A DNA stretch of 64,000 bases, from the NCBI GenBank assembly GCA_025716815.1, contig JAIXMN010000026.1, positions 310,001 to 374,000 of the forward strand. The letters run 5' to 3'. The stretch comes from Dichotomocladium elegans (Eukaryota > Mucoromycota > Mucoromycetes > Mucorales > Lichtheimiaceae). How positions within the stretch are numbered: the stretch's first letter is position 1; every line of letters starts with the position of its first letter. A model generated the notes under the pieces. That model did no database searches. It was not told the DNA's origin and worked only from the letters and a program-made list of their open reading frames with translations. Position numbers and translations under genes: made by a program. Positions 11,796-23,099 of the stretch are shown one piece after another.

Positions 11796-13727
11796 GAGGA
11801 GGTGAGTGGAAGAAGGAAGAAGGACAATAGGGTTATGGCTGGGGTGAGACACGCGGATGTACAAAAGCGGACCAACGCAGGCAATTACTTCTCCATTAGC
11901 TTCGGTTCTTATTCATGCCGACAGACAAGCGCAGCATTAATTTGTCTCTGGTTGTTGAAGACAATGATAGATTATGTTACTTGAGTAGCTCGCTGTATAG
12001 TGTACGTAGTAGATATTCGACCTGGGCAGAGTGCTCGTTTGAGCGGACATCACAAAACAACCAGACATACAAGCATCTTGTTGTACCTTTTTTATTTTCT
12101 ATGCTCTGCATAGCGGGTACGAGCCGCTTATGTATATTTAAAATAATGTCGCCTATTTCATTCCACACTCGGTGCTTATCCGTCACATCTACTGACTTTC
12201 CTTCTCGAATCACACTGTAAAAGAAGCTTATGTCGAAGTCGTACAAGAAGCCATCTTGGGCCGACAGTTTCCCCGATGGTGCCACGGACAGTTCACTTAG
12301 TCAGCGATTGAGGTCCAAGGCAGGGTTTATAAAAAATCACGTGGCTTTGAGTTCAGGATCGAATGTGTTTTCCAACCCAGCCTCAGGCGTTATTGTCAGT
12401 ATCGACGGATTATTAAGTTGCAGGTATCAGATACTACCTCTTTAATATGAATAACTTCTCGACACTGAAATTAATACTAGAAGAAGCGTTTTGGAAACAA
12501 TTGAAAGGCAAAAGGACTATACTTTGTGCCAACTAGCGGCAACCAAGTTAATGACAAGATACAGGGCGGACGCTGGGTCGCACTTGAACCGCTATGTAGT
12601 TCTCCAGTCCTAACCGTAGTAGTCATTTCTGACTACGAGGTACGGATACAACGGGAAATTTCAGTCTGTCTGGAAGAGAATAGCTTCCTCATGTCAAAAA
12701 GGGGATACGAAAGTCGAAACAGCATCAGCGAAGGCTTGTAGATAGGAAATCGATCAAGTAGATGCAGGGAGCTGCGCATTGTACATTCTTTCCTACAGTT
12801 CGTCTGACAATAAATCTCTGAGAGGGATATAATGCAATCCTGGTTTGCAGTAATGGAGAATGTGGGGCTAACCTATTCTTCCGATTGTTACACACTCTAT
12901 TATGTTGCCCCGCTTTAAAAAAGTTGCTCTTAGATCAACGGCGAGAACATTGGGATCAGGAATGGTAGGCGTACTGGGGAATCTGGGATGGGCGAATGAC
13001 ATTTCTGCAATGGAATACATATCATGGGATATTTAATAGCCCAGTAGGATTACCATTCCATCGCAAGTGATTCAATTAAAACCCCCGTCGTTTTTCTCAG
13101 ACGCATGCATTCATTAATTCGAGGAATTAAGGGAGCGATAAAGTAAATACTGTCAAGGCTGCTTACGATAGTGATGTGCAAGCAAGACACTGTGTTTTAC
13201 CCAATTTAGGCAGCATATAAGGGAATTTGTGGGCTTTTGCGGGCAGAGACGGGTTCTTCGCGTAGAAATTGGCGGGGTATAAGCTGACGGAAATCGAAGG
13301 GAAGCAGCTGCCCATACGTGGCACTTAAAGCTCTCCCAAACCAGAGCTGTTCAGAGGATTTACAGTCCTATTAATGACAAATTGAACGTCATGTGCCAAC
13401 GGCATATGATTTATTTACACTTGATTGCAATATGTAATCTGTGATCCCTGGAGATACATCTCCGGAGCCGAGAAAATAATAAACCGGCGGGTCGGAACGA
13501 AGGATCAACGGGCGGTATTGAATTGAAGCTCCACACGCCCGAAGTGTCTTTATTCCGTTGTCGGTGAACATTGGTTAAACAATGTGCGGTTTCAAATCCT
13601 ATTGAAAGGGCCTGTGTTCCTGTCCCTGGAGTGGGTCTCTCTCTTTTCTCTTGTTTTGTTCCCATAGACCCCAAAACGAGAACTCCACCTCTTCTTCCTT
13701 CTCCTCTCCCCTTCTATAACATACAAC
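11796..13727. other. Divergent intergenic region between hybrid kinase copy 1 and the MFS transporter
   Basis: This stretch holds the two 5' flanks. A decayed coding fragment lies at about 11977-12420 (separate entry). The rest, roughly 12450-13727, contains only short open frames without motifs. A pyrimidine-rich leader just upstream of 13728 is consistent with a fungal promoter. I see no RNA gene. Confidence 0.5.
11977..12420 (-). pseudogene. Decayed fragment of an unidentified protein
   Basis: On the minus strand one frame reads protein-like sequence from about 12420 to a TAA at 11977-11979. It is interrupted by two stop codons in its first third, near 12339 and 12304. The last about 100 codons are uninterrupted (around DGFLYDFDISFFYSVIREG and KHRVWNEIGDIILNIHKRL) but have no ATG of their own. 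No splice model removes the stops convincingly. I do not recognise the family; it could instead be a short gene with an unseen 5' exon. Confidence 0.35.
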
Positions 13728-15653
13728 ATGTCCTTCGTGCCCAAACTGGATGATCAGGACACAGTAACGTCCGAAAGAACTCTTCAGACACAAGACGTAG
13801 AAAGCGGCGCAGATGGATTTATACCAAACCCGATAAACAAAGAACATACACGTACGCTAGGTTCATTAGACCTCAGTGGTCCGCTGAATCTCGACTATCC
13901 TAACCTTCCTATAGATCACAATGAAGATATTGCGTCCAACTTTGACTTGGCAAGCATTATCGATGACCCAACGCCTATCGACTTCAATGAAACAATACCT
14001 GATGGGGGCTATGGATGGTAAAATGAAAAAAAAAAACCAAGATAGAGAACGTCTGTGTTCTTAATGCTTCCCGATGCCGACGAGAGACTGACGTATTGCA
14101 ACTATGCACTCGGGCGTAGGGCAGTTGTTGTTGCCGGTTTCTTTGGAAATTTTGTTGTCTTTGGCATATCAACCATCTGGGGTACACTGCAAGAGCTTTT
14201 AATGTTAACCTCTGCAACGGATGCATTGACATCTCTTTTTATCTAGGTGTTTTCTCTCAAGCACTCGCCACCTCGGTTCTCGCTGGCAAAGCCACCACGT
14301 TGCAGCTTATGACCGTCGGATCAATAGCCAACGTCTGTCTCAATCTATTTACTCCGCTTAGTACACTCTTCATCCGCTTCGGATCCCGTTTTACCTATGC
14401 ATTTGGTAGTCTCTTCATGTGTGCAGGCATTATCCTTGCAGAATTTAGTACAGAAATCTGGCACCTCTATCTCACGCAAGGTATACTCTTCGGATTTGGC
14501 GCCTCCTTTGTATATATGGTATTACCTTCTCAGTGCATGCTACCATTTGCTCAACGCTCATTACTTAAAAACTTGACGTCATCTAGTCAGTGGTTTCCGT
14601 CATTCCGCAATGGTATTTAAACTATCCGAGTATTTCTTTCACAGTACCACTCACCTCTTTGCGCCTACATGGAACAGGTTCACAACCAAAAGAGGCACAG
14701 CGATGGGCATGAGCTCAGCAGGCACAGGTCTAGGTGGTCTTGCCTTAAGTCCAATGGTACGTAGCATAGCAACCCTACCGCAATCTAACGTATACTTATT
14801 TCACCTATTGTTCTTTGTCTTGTTCTTATTGGGGATGAAAGGCAAGTTTCTTAATTTCAAAATACGGCATTGCGTGGGCATTCCGTATCACAGGTTTGGT
14901 ATGTCTTGGCATATGCGCACTTGGTGTTTTGCTTATAAAAGATCGGATACCACGCGCACTCCGCAAAACTATGCCCATCAAATCCCCTATCCAACTATCC
15001 ATATTGACAAACATGGATTTCGTTATTTGGCTCTTTGGTGCTGTCATTGGTCTCCTTGGCTATCTCACACCTATGTTTTATCTTCCCAGTAAGCAAACCT
15101 ACAAATATCAACGCCGGTCTTCTAATTTCATTTCTTATCTGGTCGTTTCATCGTAGGATATGCTGCCCATATAGGGATCAATACGACGGATGCCTCTAAT
15201 CTTCTTGGCATCCTATGTGCCATGAATGCAGTCGGGCGAATCGTATTTGGCATCATTGCTGACCGCGTTGGACGGCTTAACATGTTTATGATTGCCTCCT
15301 TGCTTGCCGGACTGCTCACCTTGCTTCTCTGGCCATTCGCAGCTTCATACAACGCCCTCCTCGCCTATGCCATCCTCTGGGGCTTCAGCTGTGGCACGTA
15401 CTATACATTTGCCGCCCCGGTTACGGGTAGCATTGTTGGACATAAAAAGATCGCTCCAGGATTATCCATTCTGTTTGTCGCGAGCAGTGCATCGGCCATG
15501 GGTACCCCTATCGCTGCTGCCATTCAAATGGCCACTCCTGGCAATGGTTATATTGGTATCCAAATGTTCATTGGCGCTGTCTATATTTGCGGTGCTGCGA
15601 TTTGTCTGATCCTCAAGTATAAGATGACAAAATCATTGGTGTCATTTTACTAG
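13728..15653 (+). CDS. MFS transporter, monocarboxylate-porter (MCT/Mch) family
   Basis: This gene encodes a polytopic plasma-membrane or vacuolar transporter of the major facilitator superfamily. The exons are 13728-14017, 14120-14181, 14247-14518, 14587-14612, 14678-14756, 14842-15088 and 15157-15653 (490 residues). A hydrophilic N-terminus of about 90 residues precedes the family signature DGGYGW, which leads into the first membrane helix. The conserved GTGLGGLALSPM segment follows, and in the second half AVGRIVFGIIADRVGR is the loop typical of this family. Exon 4 is only 26 nt. Phases agree at all six junctions. The substrate cannot be told: fungal Mch proteins related to MCTs mostly do not carry monocarboxylates, and some take up riboflavin. 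The NRAMP gene follows in the same direction 484 bp downstream. Confidence 0.88.
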
Positions 15654-16137
15654 CAATGCACACGCCACATGTCATGTATTAAAAACTCCCTATTATACCC
15701 CTTTCTCATCCTTCTTCTGCCCCTGTGGTCCGAAATCAAATACCGAAGTAAGGTGAACAATGGCTTAAACAAATGATCTGAGACATACTGCGAATTCTAT
15801 TGTGTATCGCACCGAAAATAAAACAATTCCAGATGTCATCACAGGACCCGTGATCTAATGGTGCATGTCGATGTAAATAAAAAGTAGTACTTCTCTGATA
15901 TATATCGCAGTCTAGATAAAAAATGCAACTCCAGCGTGAGCCAGGACCATGTCAAACAGGACGCTGACAGCTCATATGAGAGGCAGAAAAGGGGACACGT
16001 GTCGGTCGATACATGTGACCGCGGCGATGCAAAATGCGATATTTCAAATACTCAGCGCATTCTTTTTCCCCCTCTTTCTTTTGTTCCTGTCATTTTAGGG
16101 CTGTTCTTTTACTTCTTTCTTTTTCGTCCAGGGAATT
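15654..16137. other. Intergenic between MFS and NRAMP genes
   Basis: The stretch contains the MFS 3' flank and the NRAMP promoter, with a T/C-rich tract just before 16138. An open frame starting at 15936 overlaps the NRAMP start in another frame and has no motif. Nothing else was identified. Confidence 0.5.
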
Positions 16138-17978
16138 ATGAAAGGTGTACGCCTCTTGGGAAGGGCAACTTCCTACCTCTTCCAGCTCCTTAGGTTCATC
16201 GGCCCTGGCTTCATGGTGGCGGTTGGCTAGTAAGTTCTTACGATTTTTTCCGTGGTTTCACGTGTCGTAACAATGTATAAGCTTTGACCCTGGAAACTGG
16301 GCAACGAACCTGGAAGGTGGCTCAGAATTCGGCTATCGGCTCTTGTTTATCGTCTTATTTTCAAACATGATCGCTGTATTTTTGCAAAACATGACCATCC
16401 GACTAGGTACTGTAACTGGTCTGGACTTGGCTTCTTGCTCAAGGCGTTATTTCCATCGGTATCTGAACTTGTTTCTATATGTGCTGGCGGAGATCGCCAT
16501 AATAACAACCGATATGGCAGAGGTCATTGGCAGTGCCATCGCCCTAACCCTGCTTATCCCGGCCCTACCACTTCCTGCAAGCGTCGCCATCACCGTCGTT
16601 GACGTATTCATTATCTTAATGTTCTATAAGGATGATCCGGATACAGCAGACACCTCCTCCATGCGTGTGATCCGATATTTTGAAATATTCGTCATGCTTC
16701 TCGTCGCCGCAGTTGGGATATGCATCACCATCATCTTGGCATACTCAGATACTGTCGCTGTTGATGTACTGAAAGGCTACATTCCAAGCAGGGCAATTTT
16801 CACAGACACAGAATGCCTCTACGTAGCAATCGGTATCATTGGCGCTACAGGTAATATTCTTTCTATTTCCGATAATCGAATATTATTGTTTTTAAAACAT
16901 TCCATGTCTCCAATGTGCAGTGATGCCCCATAACCTGTACCTACATAGCTTTATTGTCCAATCCCGCACCTGGGGTTGGCGAAAAAAGCGTCCTATCGTT
17001 GTTGAGGATGAACCAGACCATTGGGTCATCCAAGATTTCAGCCGCAATATGGTCACTTCGCCGGAAAAGAATCCGGACACCCCACCAGTCATTATTGATA
17101 CCGAAGCGGAAACGAGGAGAATGGATGAGGATGCTCTGCGAAGCTATCTTAAAAAGCAAGTCGGGAACAATCTGCATTATGGGCTCGTTGATCTTGTGGT
17201 TGCATTGCTGTTTGCATTTTATGTCAACTCGGCCATATTGACAGTAGCCGGTGCCAATTTCTTCTATACGCCTAATCAAGTATCAGTCAACGATCTCTTT
17301 GGCGCGAGTCAGTTACTATCCGACTATCTTGGGCCTGCAGCGGGCAAAGTGTTTGCTCTCGCACTGCTGGGTTCCGGTCAATCGTCAACGATCACAGCCA
17401 CCTTGTCAGGGCAGGTCGTCATGTCTGGTTTCTTGGGTCTGACCACCCGCCCATGGATCCGACGTCTGGTCACCCGCCTTGTAGCTATTATTCCCGCCCT
17501 GATTGCCGCCTGTTCTGCCGGTCGTTCGGGCCTCAACCAGCTGCTCGTTGCAAGTCAGGTCGCCCTATCTATTCAGCTGCCTTTTGCCGTCGTCCCCCTG
17601 ATCTACTTCACCTCCAGAAGACACATTATGAAACTCGATCTCGTTATTGATGCCGACCAGGAGAAAAAGAGGCAACAGGATGCAGCTCCAAAAAGACTGG
17701 CCATTCCTTGGATTGAACCTCTTTTGCCCACGATTCACATCCGGTGGCCTAAGCTCCGCATTTGGCAGAAAAATGACAAGGAGCAGATGGAACGTTCCAA
17801 TTCAATCACAGTACCATCAGCCTCTACGATACAGACAACAGCTCCCATTGTACTTGGGGAGTGGCCCTCGCCGATCAACTACGAAAATCACAAGGTGGTC
17901 GTTGTGATTGCTTCTCTTGTGTCAATACTGCTCATCGGACTGAATGGATATGTTGTCGTGTCTCTTTTCGGCATCTGA
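16138..17978 (+). CDS. NRAMP-family divalent metal transporter (Smf-like)
   Basis: This gene encodes a proton-coupled importer of Mn2+/Fe2+ or related divalent metals. The exons are 16138-16229, 16282-16850 and 16921-17978 (572 residues). The N-terminus runs into FIGPGFMVAVGY, followed across intron 1 by the TM1 metal-binding motif DPGNW. The TM6 motif GATVMPHNLYLH is reassembled across intron 2. Both are the residues that bind metal in the family (Asp/Asn in TM1, Met in TM6). A long hydrophilic loop with many acidic residues follows TM6, then further membrane segments. The length is normal for fungal Smf proteins. The start was chosen because the N-terminal extension before TM1 is in frame and the preceding tract is pyrimidine-rich; it is short for the family, so an upstream exon is possible. 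Metal specificity is not visible. Confidence 0.92.
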
Positions 17979-18290
17979 TATGCGGAATACGCATGTATAA
18001 TTAGGCAGATTGGTAGCCTTGACCATGTGCAGCGTGCCTGTCGCACTCGTTCACACTGAGAATAGCTCACTGCTGAAAAAGGTGAAACGACTAGTATGAG
18101 GCTTCCCAGATAGAACGCTGACAAGCAAGGCATTTGGCGCAAGCCTTTATGCATGGCTTGAACGAATTTTGGTCAGGGGGCTATGAATAGCCCGACCTAT
18201 ATTTTCTCTCTCACACCACCTCAATCAATATAAAGTTAGGAGATACTTTTTTTTTTATATCTTCCTCTTACTTAAATCTTCAGGATCACC
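17979..18290. other. Intergenic between NRAMP and GID4
   Basis: Short spacer with a T run near 18248-18256 and a pyrimidine-rich leader before the ATG at 18291. No other feature was seen. Confidence 0.5.
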
Positions 18291-19363
18291 ATGCCCATCC
18301 GATCTTCGTCGACTGTCGTCACAGTCAGGACCCCTTCAGCTCCGAATGATAAGTCCTCATTCTCTTGCAATCACTGTCGCACAAGCGAATGTTGCACGCA
18401 TGGGAAATCGTCAGTATCAGGAGACAATAACGGCTTGCAGCAACAGCAGCGTCTGAATCCAATAAGCTCGCTACTGACTTGTCGGAAAGAGGAATGGGTA
18501 GACATTTCCTCAGAACGACTTCCAAACTCACGTCTCGGATCGTTGTATCCCGGCTCTCGTTTCCAAGGTGTTCAGCACTGTGGCTCGTCTAACTATGACG
18601 TTGCCGTTGAGATCCAGGTAGGTCATAGTGGCGACGTTGTTGGCATGAATATTGAAGAAGACTTTATATACCCATGTCCAATATATTATATGCTATAGCA
18701 CGTGGATCTTAAAGAGAGTACGTTGTGTGGCTACCTCAAAATCAGTGGTCTCACATCGGAATACCCCGAACTCACGGCAAGTTCATGGAGTATTATTTCT
18801 TCTCCTCCTTCTCTAAACTCGATCCATCATTCAATACAAGTAGACGTTTTTCCAAGCTGAGATCATTGGACCAAGGTACTCCTTTTTGACCCGCAAATGG
18901 CAAGCGCAGAAGAGCGTTGATGCGTCGCATTGGGTATATTAAACGGAACAAAAACGCGAGAAATAAGAGCTCATTGATCAGTCGATTTAGAAACGCTTTC
19001 CGTCCTTTAAACCATATTTAAACGTGTTTAATAACGATGATTTCGTGTACGATCCTTACGGCAAGGACTTTATCTACATGCGATGGAAGGAGAAGTTTTT
19101 GGTCCCAGATCACCGGGTCAGTAACATTGATGGTGCGAGTTTTGAAGGCTTTTACTACATCTGCTATCAACGGTCGACGGATGAGATCAAAGGATATTAT
19201 TATTTCTCGCAACATACTGAATCGTAAGCATTTGTTCAGATGTATGGTATGAAGGAGCTATGTAACAGTTAATTGATCAATGACAACAAATAGCTCTCGA
19301 TTCCAAGAATTGCAACTGAAGCATATCGTAGATCGATCATTCGGCAGTTATGAAATGCGATAA
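18291..19363 (+). CDS. GID4: GID4/VID24-like substrate receptor of the GID/CTLH ubiquitin ligase
   Basis: In yeast Gid4 recognises N-terminal proline degrons of gluconeogenic enzymes and hands them to the GID E3 complex. The exons are 18291-18617, 18699-18776, 18844-18933, 18991-19223 and 19294-19363 (265 residues). The first ~75 residues are Ser/Cys/Gln-rich and look disordered. The conserved beta-barrel begins at LGSLYPGSRFQG, and FLTRKWQA, FVYDPYGKDF, FMRWKEKF-like IYMRWKEKFLVPDH, GASFEGFYYICYQRS and GYYYFSQHTE follow. These are hallmark segments of the Vid24 family. Intron 2 (18777-18843) begins GCAAGT, a GC-AG intron, and the splice is required to join ELT to TFFQAEIIGP. The short basic C-terminal tail ends at 19363. 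Little doubt about the family. Confidence 0.92.
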
Positions 19364-19989
19364 TTACACTACGCCTAATATTGACATACTATACCCTGTC
19401 CAAGCGCTTAACGTCGATCCACATTTATCTCTCTTCCCTCATCTCTTCATGGCGAGTTTAATTAAAGGACCATATGATTTCGATAAGCAGTGACCGGGCT
19501 CCTACCGAGAAAGGAATAATGCTGTTACTCCCTACTACTATGTTCCATAAACACATCGACATAAATCTTTTCCCCAAGTCATTATACGTCTACTATATAG
19601 TATATTTCACCTGTTGCATGGGATTTGACATAATCCTGTGTTAGAACTTTTTTCAGAAGGGTTGGAACATGTTACTTGCCACCACATACATGGGCCACTT
19701 TCCATGTGTATGCTACTAGTTTCAAAGCTGCACTATGCATAGTGACAGCGCCATACCTAGCAAAAGGCAATACTACGCCCGTATTGATACATGCGTATCC
19801 AAGCCCATATTGCTAAGCCACCATGCTGAGATTTATGTCCTGGGCGAAAAACATTCCAAATCCAGCCCGGAACTGATAAATGGTGTGGCTCAACAATAAA
19901 TGTAGTGTTTGTTCATGTGACGAGACCTCGCATACCGTCATACTGTTGCTTAACAATTGCCATATCAATTCCTTGTAGTATTTTTTTAA
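19364..19989. other. AT-rich intergenic, no supported gene
   Basis: No frame with protein-like content was found. This is the start of the gene-poor stretch that runs to about 29.9 kb. Confidence 0.45.
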
Positions 19990-20590
19990 AAGGAATACTC
20001 GAACTCGAGGCAGCTGGTATCTCTCTTCATGTGGCTCACAGGGGGGTCAAATGGAGTTAAGATGATCCTAAGAGAAAAGCATATCGGCATCATATTCTCG
20101 GGGAAGAGCATACTGTAAAAGGTTCTTTTTAAATAGCATTTATCGGAATCCTTTTGCTGTTATAACTGAAGTGATGAAGTTTTTTAAGCAGAACTTACGT
20201 AGATCTCAGTTTTTCGTAACATCGTTTGCAATGTTATGATGACTCGATTTAATCTCGCCTTTCACAGTAATTTGAATGAGGTATGTTTAGTCAAATAGGG
20301 GTACTCCTTCAATAGTTACAGAGAATACAATGAAAGCGAATGCAGCATCCATTTTAGGTTCGGTAAGCAATTGGGTTGATAGTTCCAAGATGCATCAACA
20401 GGCGTTTGATGAAATCGACAAATATCCTAAAATGAGAGGACATTATCTTGCCATGGATGACAGTGTTGTTCATAATTCAATTGATATATGAACGATCTCG
20501 AGGCTACAGACACGTTCTTCTGTAGTCATTTGGAGAACCCTATTGAACGGTTTGTTCGGGTGTCTAGGAGCAAAACGAAATGAAATAGTT
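19990..20590 (+). mobile_element. Decayed Tc1/mariner transposase (relic A)
   Basis: The plus strand carries a frameshifted, stop-ridden transposase of the Tc1/mariner DDE superfamily. Recognisable pieces in order are: a helix-turn-helix-like N-terminal part (EAAGISLHVA, ILGEEHTVKG); a helical segment near 20130-20210 (NPFAVITEVMKFFKQNLRRS); the first catalytic Asp region near 20239 (DDS...AFHSNL); GTPSIVTENTMKANAASILG; the second Asp segment near 20436-20475 (MRGHYLAMDDSVVH); and the third acidic segment near 20527-20560 (LENPIERF). Part of the core between SILG and the second Asp is shortened. The second relic at 33.8-34.9 kb belongs to the same family. I could not delimit terminal inverted repeats. 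Confidence 0.75.
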
Positions 20591-21569
20591 TTGCAGAAGG
20601 ACCATTAAGACAAAGGTTATAGCGTTCGATCCGTCTACGACTAATATCGAAGAAGAAACCCTGTTCTATTTGCATTCCCGCCAGTTTAGCTGGTGTTTTC
20701 AAACCCATTATTACTTCTTTTTTAGTCGTCCGTAAGAAGGGCAAAGTCATATGCATGCCATATGAATTCATATTCCAGCGTCGCAGCCAAGACCAATATT
20801 CTCTATGTATTCTAATAGTCAGTTGTGCTTCATAAATGTTTATTTGAGTTTAAATAGCCATAATATGCTCCCACGCCTCAATAAAGCCTTGCAACTAGGT
20901 GGATTAATGTCGGTATCCGGGTGCGTTGAATATCAGATACTCTTCTTATGTTAGCCCATCGGCTGATGACTCGAGCAACGAAGTGACGGTGGGTTGCTGC
21001 AGCAAAACTTGCAAATGCAGACTGCTCTGGAGAGCCAGGGATAGTGCGGGGTCTTGTGTCAAAGTGATGCAGTGTTATTTGGCAGCGATTTGAAAATCGA
21101 GATTTTAAAAGTATTGTGCCCAAGCGCGTAGTTTTATAGACATCTTTGGTGGGCAATGAGAACGGAATGCACGTGTATGAATACCGTAAGCTGGAGCTAC
21201 TCGCGACACACCAGGGAATAGGACGCCAATCCATTGTCGTAACGTTTATCGAACTCGGTAACAGAAAATAACGGGATACACATAGTTCTTCATCCGGGGT
21301 AAACAGCCATGTTTCCGCCGTTTCAGTGTTGCCATTTTCCAGGTATGCTGCTGAGGCATCATCATCATTGATGCAATGGACAAGTTCAGCTTATTGCACC
21401 ATCGATCGTACGAGTATTCGATCATTGTAGTGATTCCTTCACGGAGAGTGTCTGGGATATTTCGTAGAAAAAGGATGGGACTTCTGCTGCGTCTCTGGCG
21501 CATGCGTGATGTACTTGATTTTATCGATTGGCAGATAGTGTTATATCTCCTTGACTGCATTTCCTTGGT
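20591..21569. other. Unassigned sequence; possible minus-strand coding remnants
   Basis: On the minus strand two frames are open for about 118 codons (21234-20878) and about 134 codons (21647-21246). The second is continuous with the Lys/Arg-rich reading of the neighbouring low-complexity tract. Neither has a motif I know. They could be exons of one minus-strand gene with a basic N-terminal region, or chance frames produced by biased composition. Confidence 0.3.
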
Positions 21570-22420
21570 TCCTGCTCTTCTTTTTCTTCTTCGATTCTTG
21601 CCGTTCTTGCTTTTCTTTTTGGATATTTGCTCCCTTCCTTTCCTCATGGGGTATTGGACTTGTCTTTTCCGTATTCTCTTTGTAGTTCTGCTATTGGTTT
21701 TTGTTTCTTGCCTTTCACTTTGGTCCTTGCCTTCTCTTTTCTTCTTTTTTTGAATCTTCTACTTTTACACTCTTTTCCTTTTTTGAACCTTCTTCTTTTT
21801 GCACCCGTTTTCTTTTTTTGAATCTTCTTTTTGGGACTTCTTTTGTTTTTGGTTCCTTTTGCTTTGTTCCTCTTGTTCCTTTTGTTCCTTTGTTTTTGAT
21901 TCCTTTGCCTTTGGTTTTTTTGTTCTTTTGTTTATGGTTCCTTTGCTTTTGCTTTTCTTGTTCTTTTCTTTTTGATTCCTTTGCTTTTGCTTTTCTTGTT
22001 CTTTTCTTTTTGATTCCTTTGCTTTTGCTTTTCTTGTTCTTTTCTTTTTGATTCCTTTGCTTTTGCTTTTCTTGTTCTTTTCTTTTTGATTCCTTTGCTT
22101 TTTGCTTTTCTTATTCTTTTCTTTTTGATTCCTTTGCTTTTGCTTTTCTTGTTCTTTTTGTTTTTTGTTTTTTGCTTTTGTTTGTTTTTTGCTTTTTGCT
22201 TTTTGCTTTTTGTTCTTCTTGTTCTTCTTGTTCTTTTTGTCTTTATCCTTCTTGTTCTGGTCTTGCTCTTGCTCTTACTCTTGCTCTTCAGTCGTTTCTC
22301 TAAGTTCTTTGCTTTTCTTTCTGGTCGTTTCATATCTTTGCGGTTCTTGTTTTTCTTTTTTCGTTCTCGTGCTTCTTTTTGGTTCCTTCTTTTCGGTGTC
22401 GACCGTTGTTCTCTTGTATT
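21570..22420. repeat. Pyrimidine-rich low-complexity tract
   Basis: About 850 bp in which the plus strand is almost only T and C with scattered G (words such as ctttt, gcttttt, gttcttt). Read on the minus strand it would encode a Lys/Arg/Glu/Gln-rich low-complexity polypeptide. Read on the plus strand it would encode Phe/Leu-rich sequence. A 38-bp tandem repeat occupies its centre (separate entry). Confidence 0.9.
21898..22165. repeat. 38-bp tandem repeat, about seven copies
   Basis: Copies begin at about 21898, 21936, 21974, 22012, 22050, 22088 and 22127. Spacing is 38 bp, with 39 bp before the last copy. Each unit starts g(a/g)ttcctttgc and continues cttttgcttttcttgttc; copies two to five are nearly identical. 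Because 38 is not a multiple of three, successive copies shift frame. The minus strand nevertheless stays open through all of them. Confidence 0.9.
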
Positions 22421-23099
22421 TCTTGTACGTTGATGCCCGTTTAATATGAAGCAGAGCATAAATTTATGGCCTTTCATATTATTGAGTTAAGAGCACATCA
22501 GGCAAATCGGGGACAAAGATAATCTCATCGGCGAGGAGCGCTTCGTGCATGTCGTTTTTCTTGCCCGCGGACTAAGTCGAATATTTATGGACCGCATGTC
22601 TCGGGGTACTCTGTGGAGCTGTACACCGTCGAATTTGCCGGGATTATTGATCAACGGTTTTTTGAGCTTTGGTTTGCTTTCATCTTTTCATGCGGTGTCT
22701 CCATTTCTTAAACGAGGACGTAAGCTTGCAGTAGTCATACCGTCGTCTGGGTTCGAGTTAAAGTCCGCATAACGAGTTGCGCATGTTGCTGAAAGTGTGC
22801 ATGCGTATAGGATGAGCTTGTTTCCGAGGAGACTGCCCCGTAAGCGAAGTTCGTAGTTGCTCCCGATGCCTGGAATCTTCGTTCATAAAGCAAGAACACC
22901 TTGTACTTCCCGGATACACCCATAGGTGAGAATATAAACTCGCTGCCTTCACCCGGAAACGCGAGAATATAAACTCGCTGCCTTTGCCCAGAAGTGCGTA
23001 CTTGCACACGCCTACCTTGAGGGCGAAAGGGGGTGGGTGATGGAGAGGGAGATAGGGACTTCAGGATCGCCCATACGGAAAGCCATCAAGAGTCGGTTC
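22421..23099. other. Unassigned sequence with a short tandem duplication
   Basis: Short open frames exist on both strands without recognised motifs. At 22928-22985 a 22-bp word (starting gagaatataaactcgctgcc) occurs twice, 35 bp apart, indicating a small tandem duplication. No gene is supported. Confidence 0.5.

Noticed and set aside
15936..16193. Open frame upstream of NRAMP as a separate gene or NRAMP N-terminus
   Set aside because: It is in a different frame from the NRAMP ATG, has no motif, and no splice site joins it in phase.
21898..22165. CRISPR-like array
   Set aside because: The 38-bp units are directly adjacent with no spacers, and the sequence is low complexity; this is a tandem repeat in a eukaryotic genome.
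21376..22433. Several plus-strand Phe/Leu-rich frames that look like membrane proteins
   Set aside because: They are produced by the T/C-rich low-complexity tract, overlap in different frames and lack any family motif.
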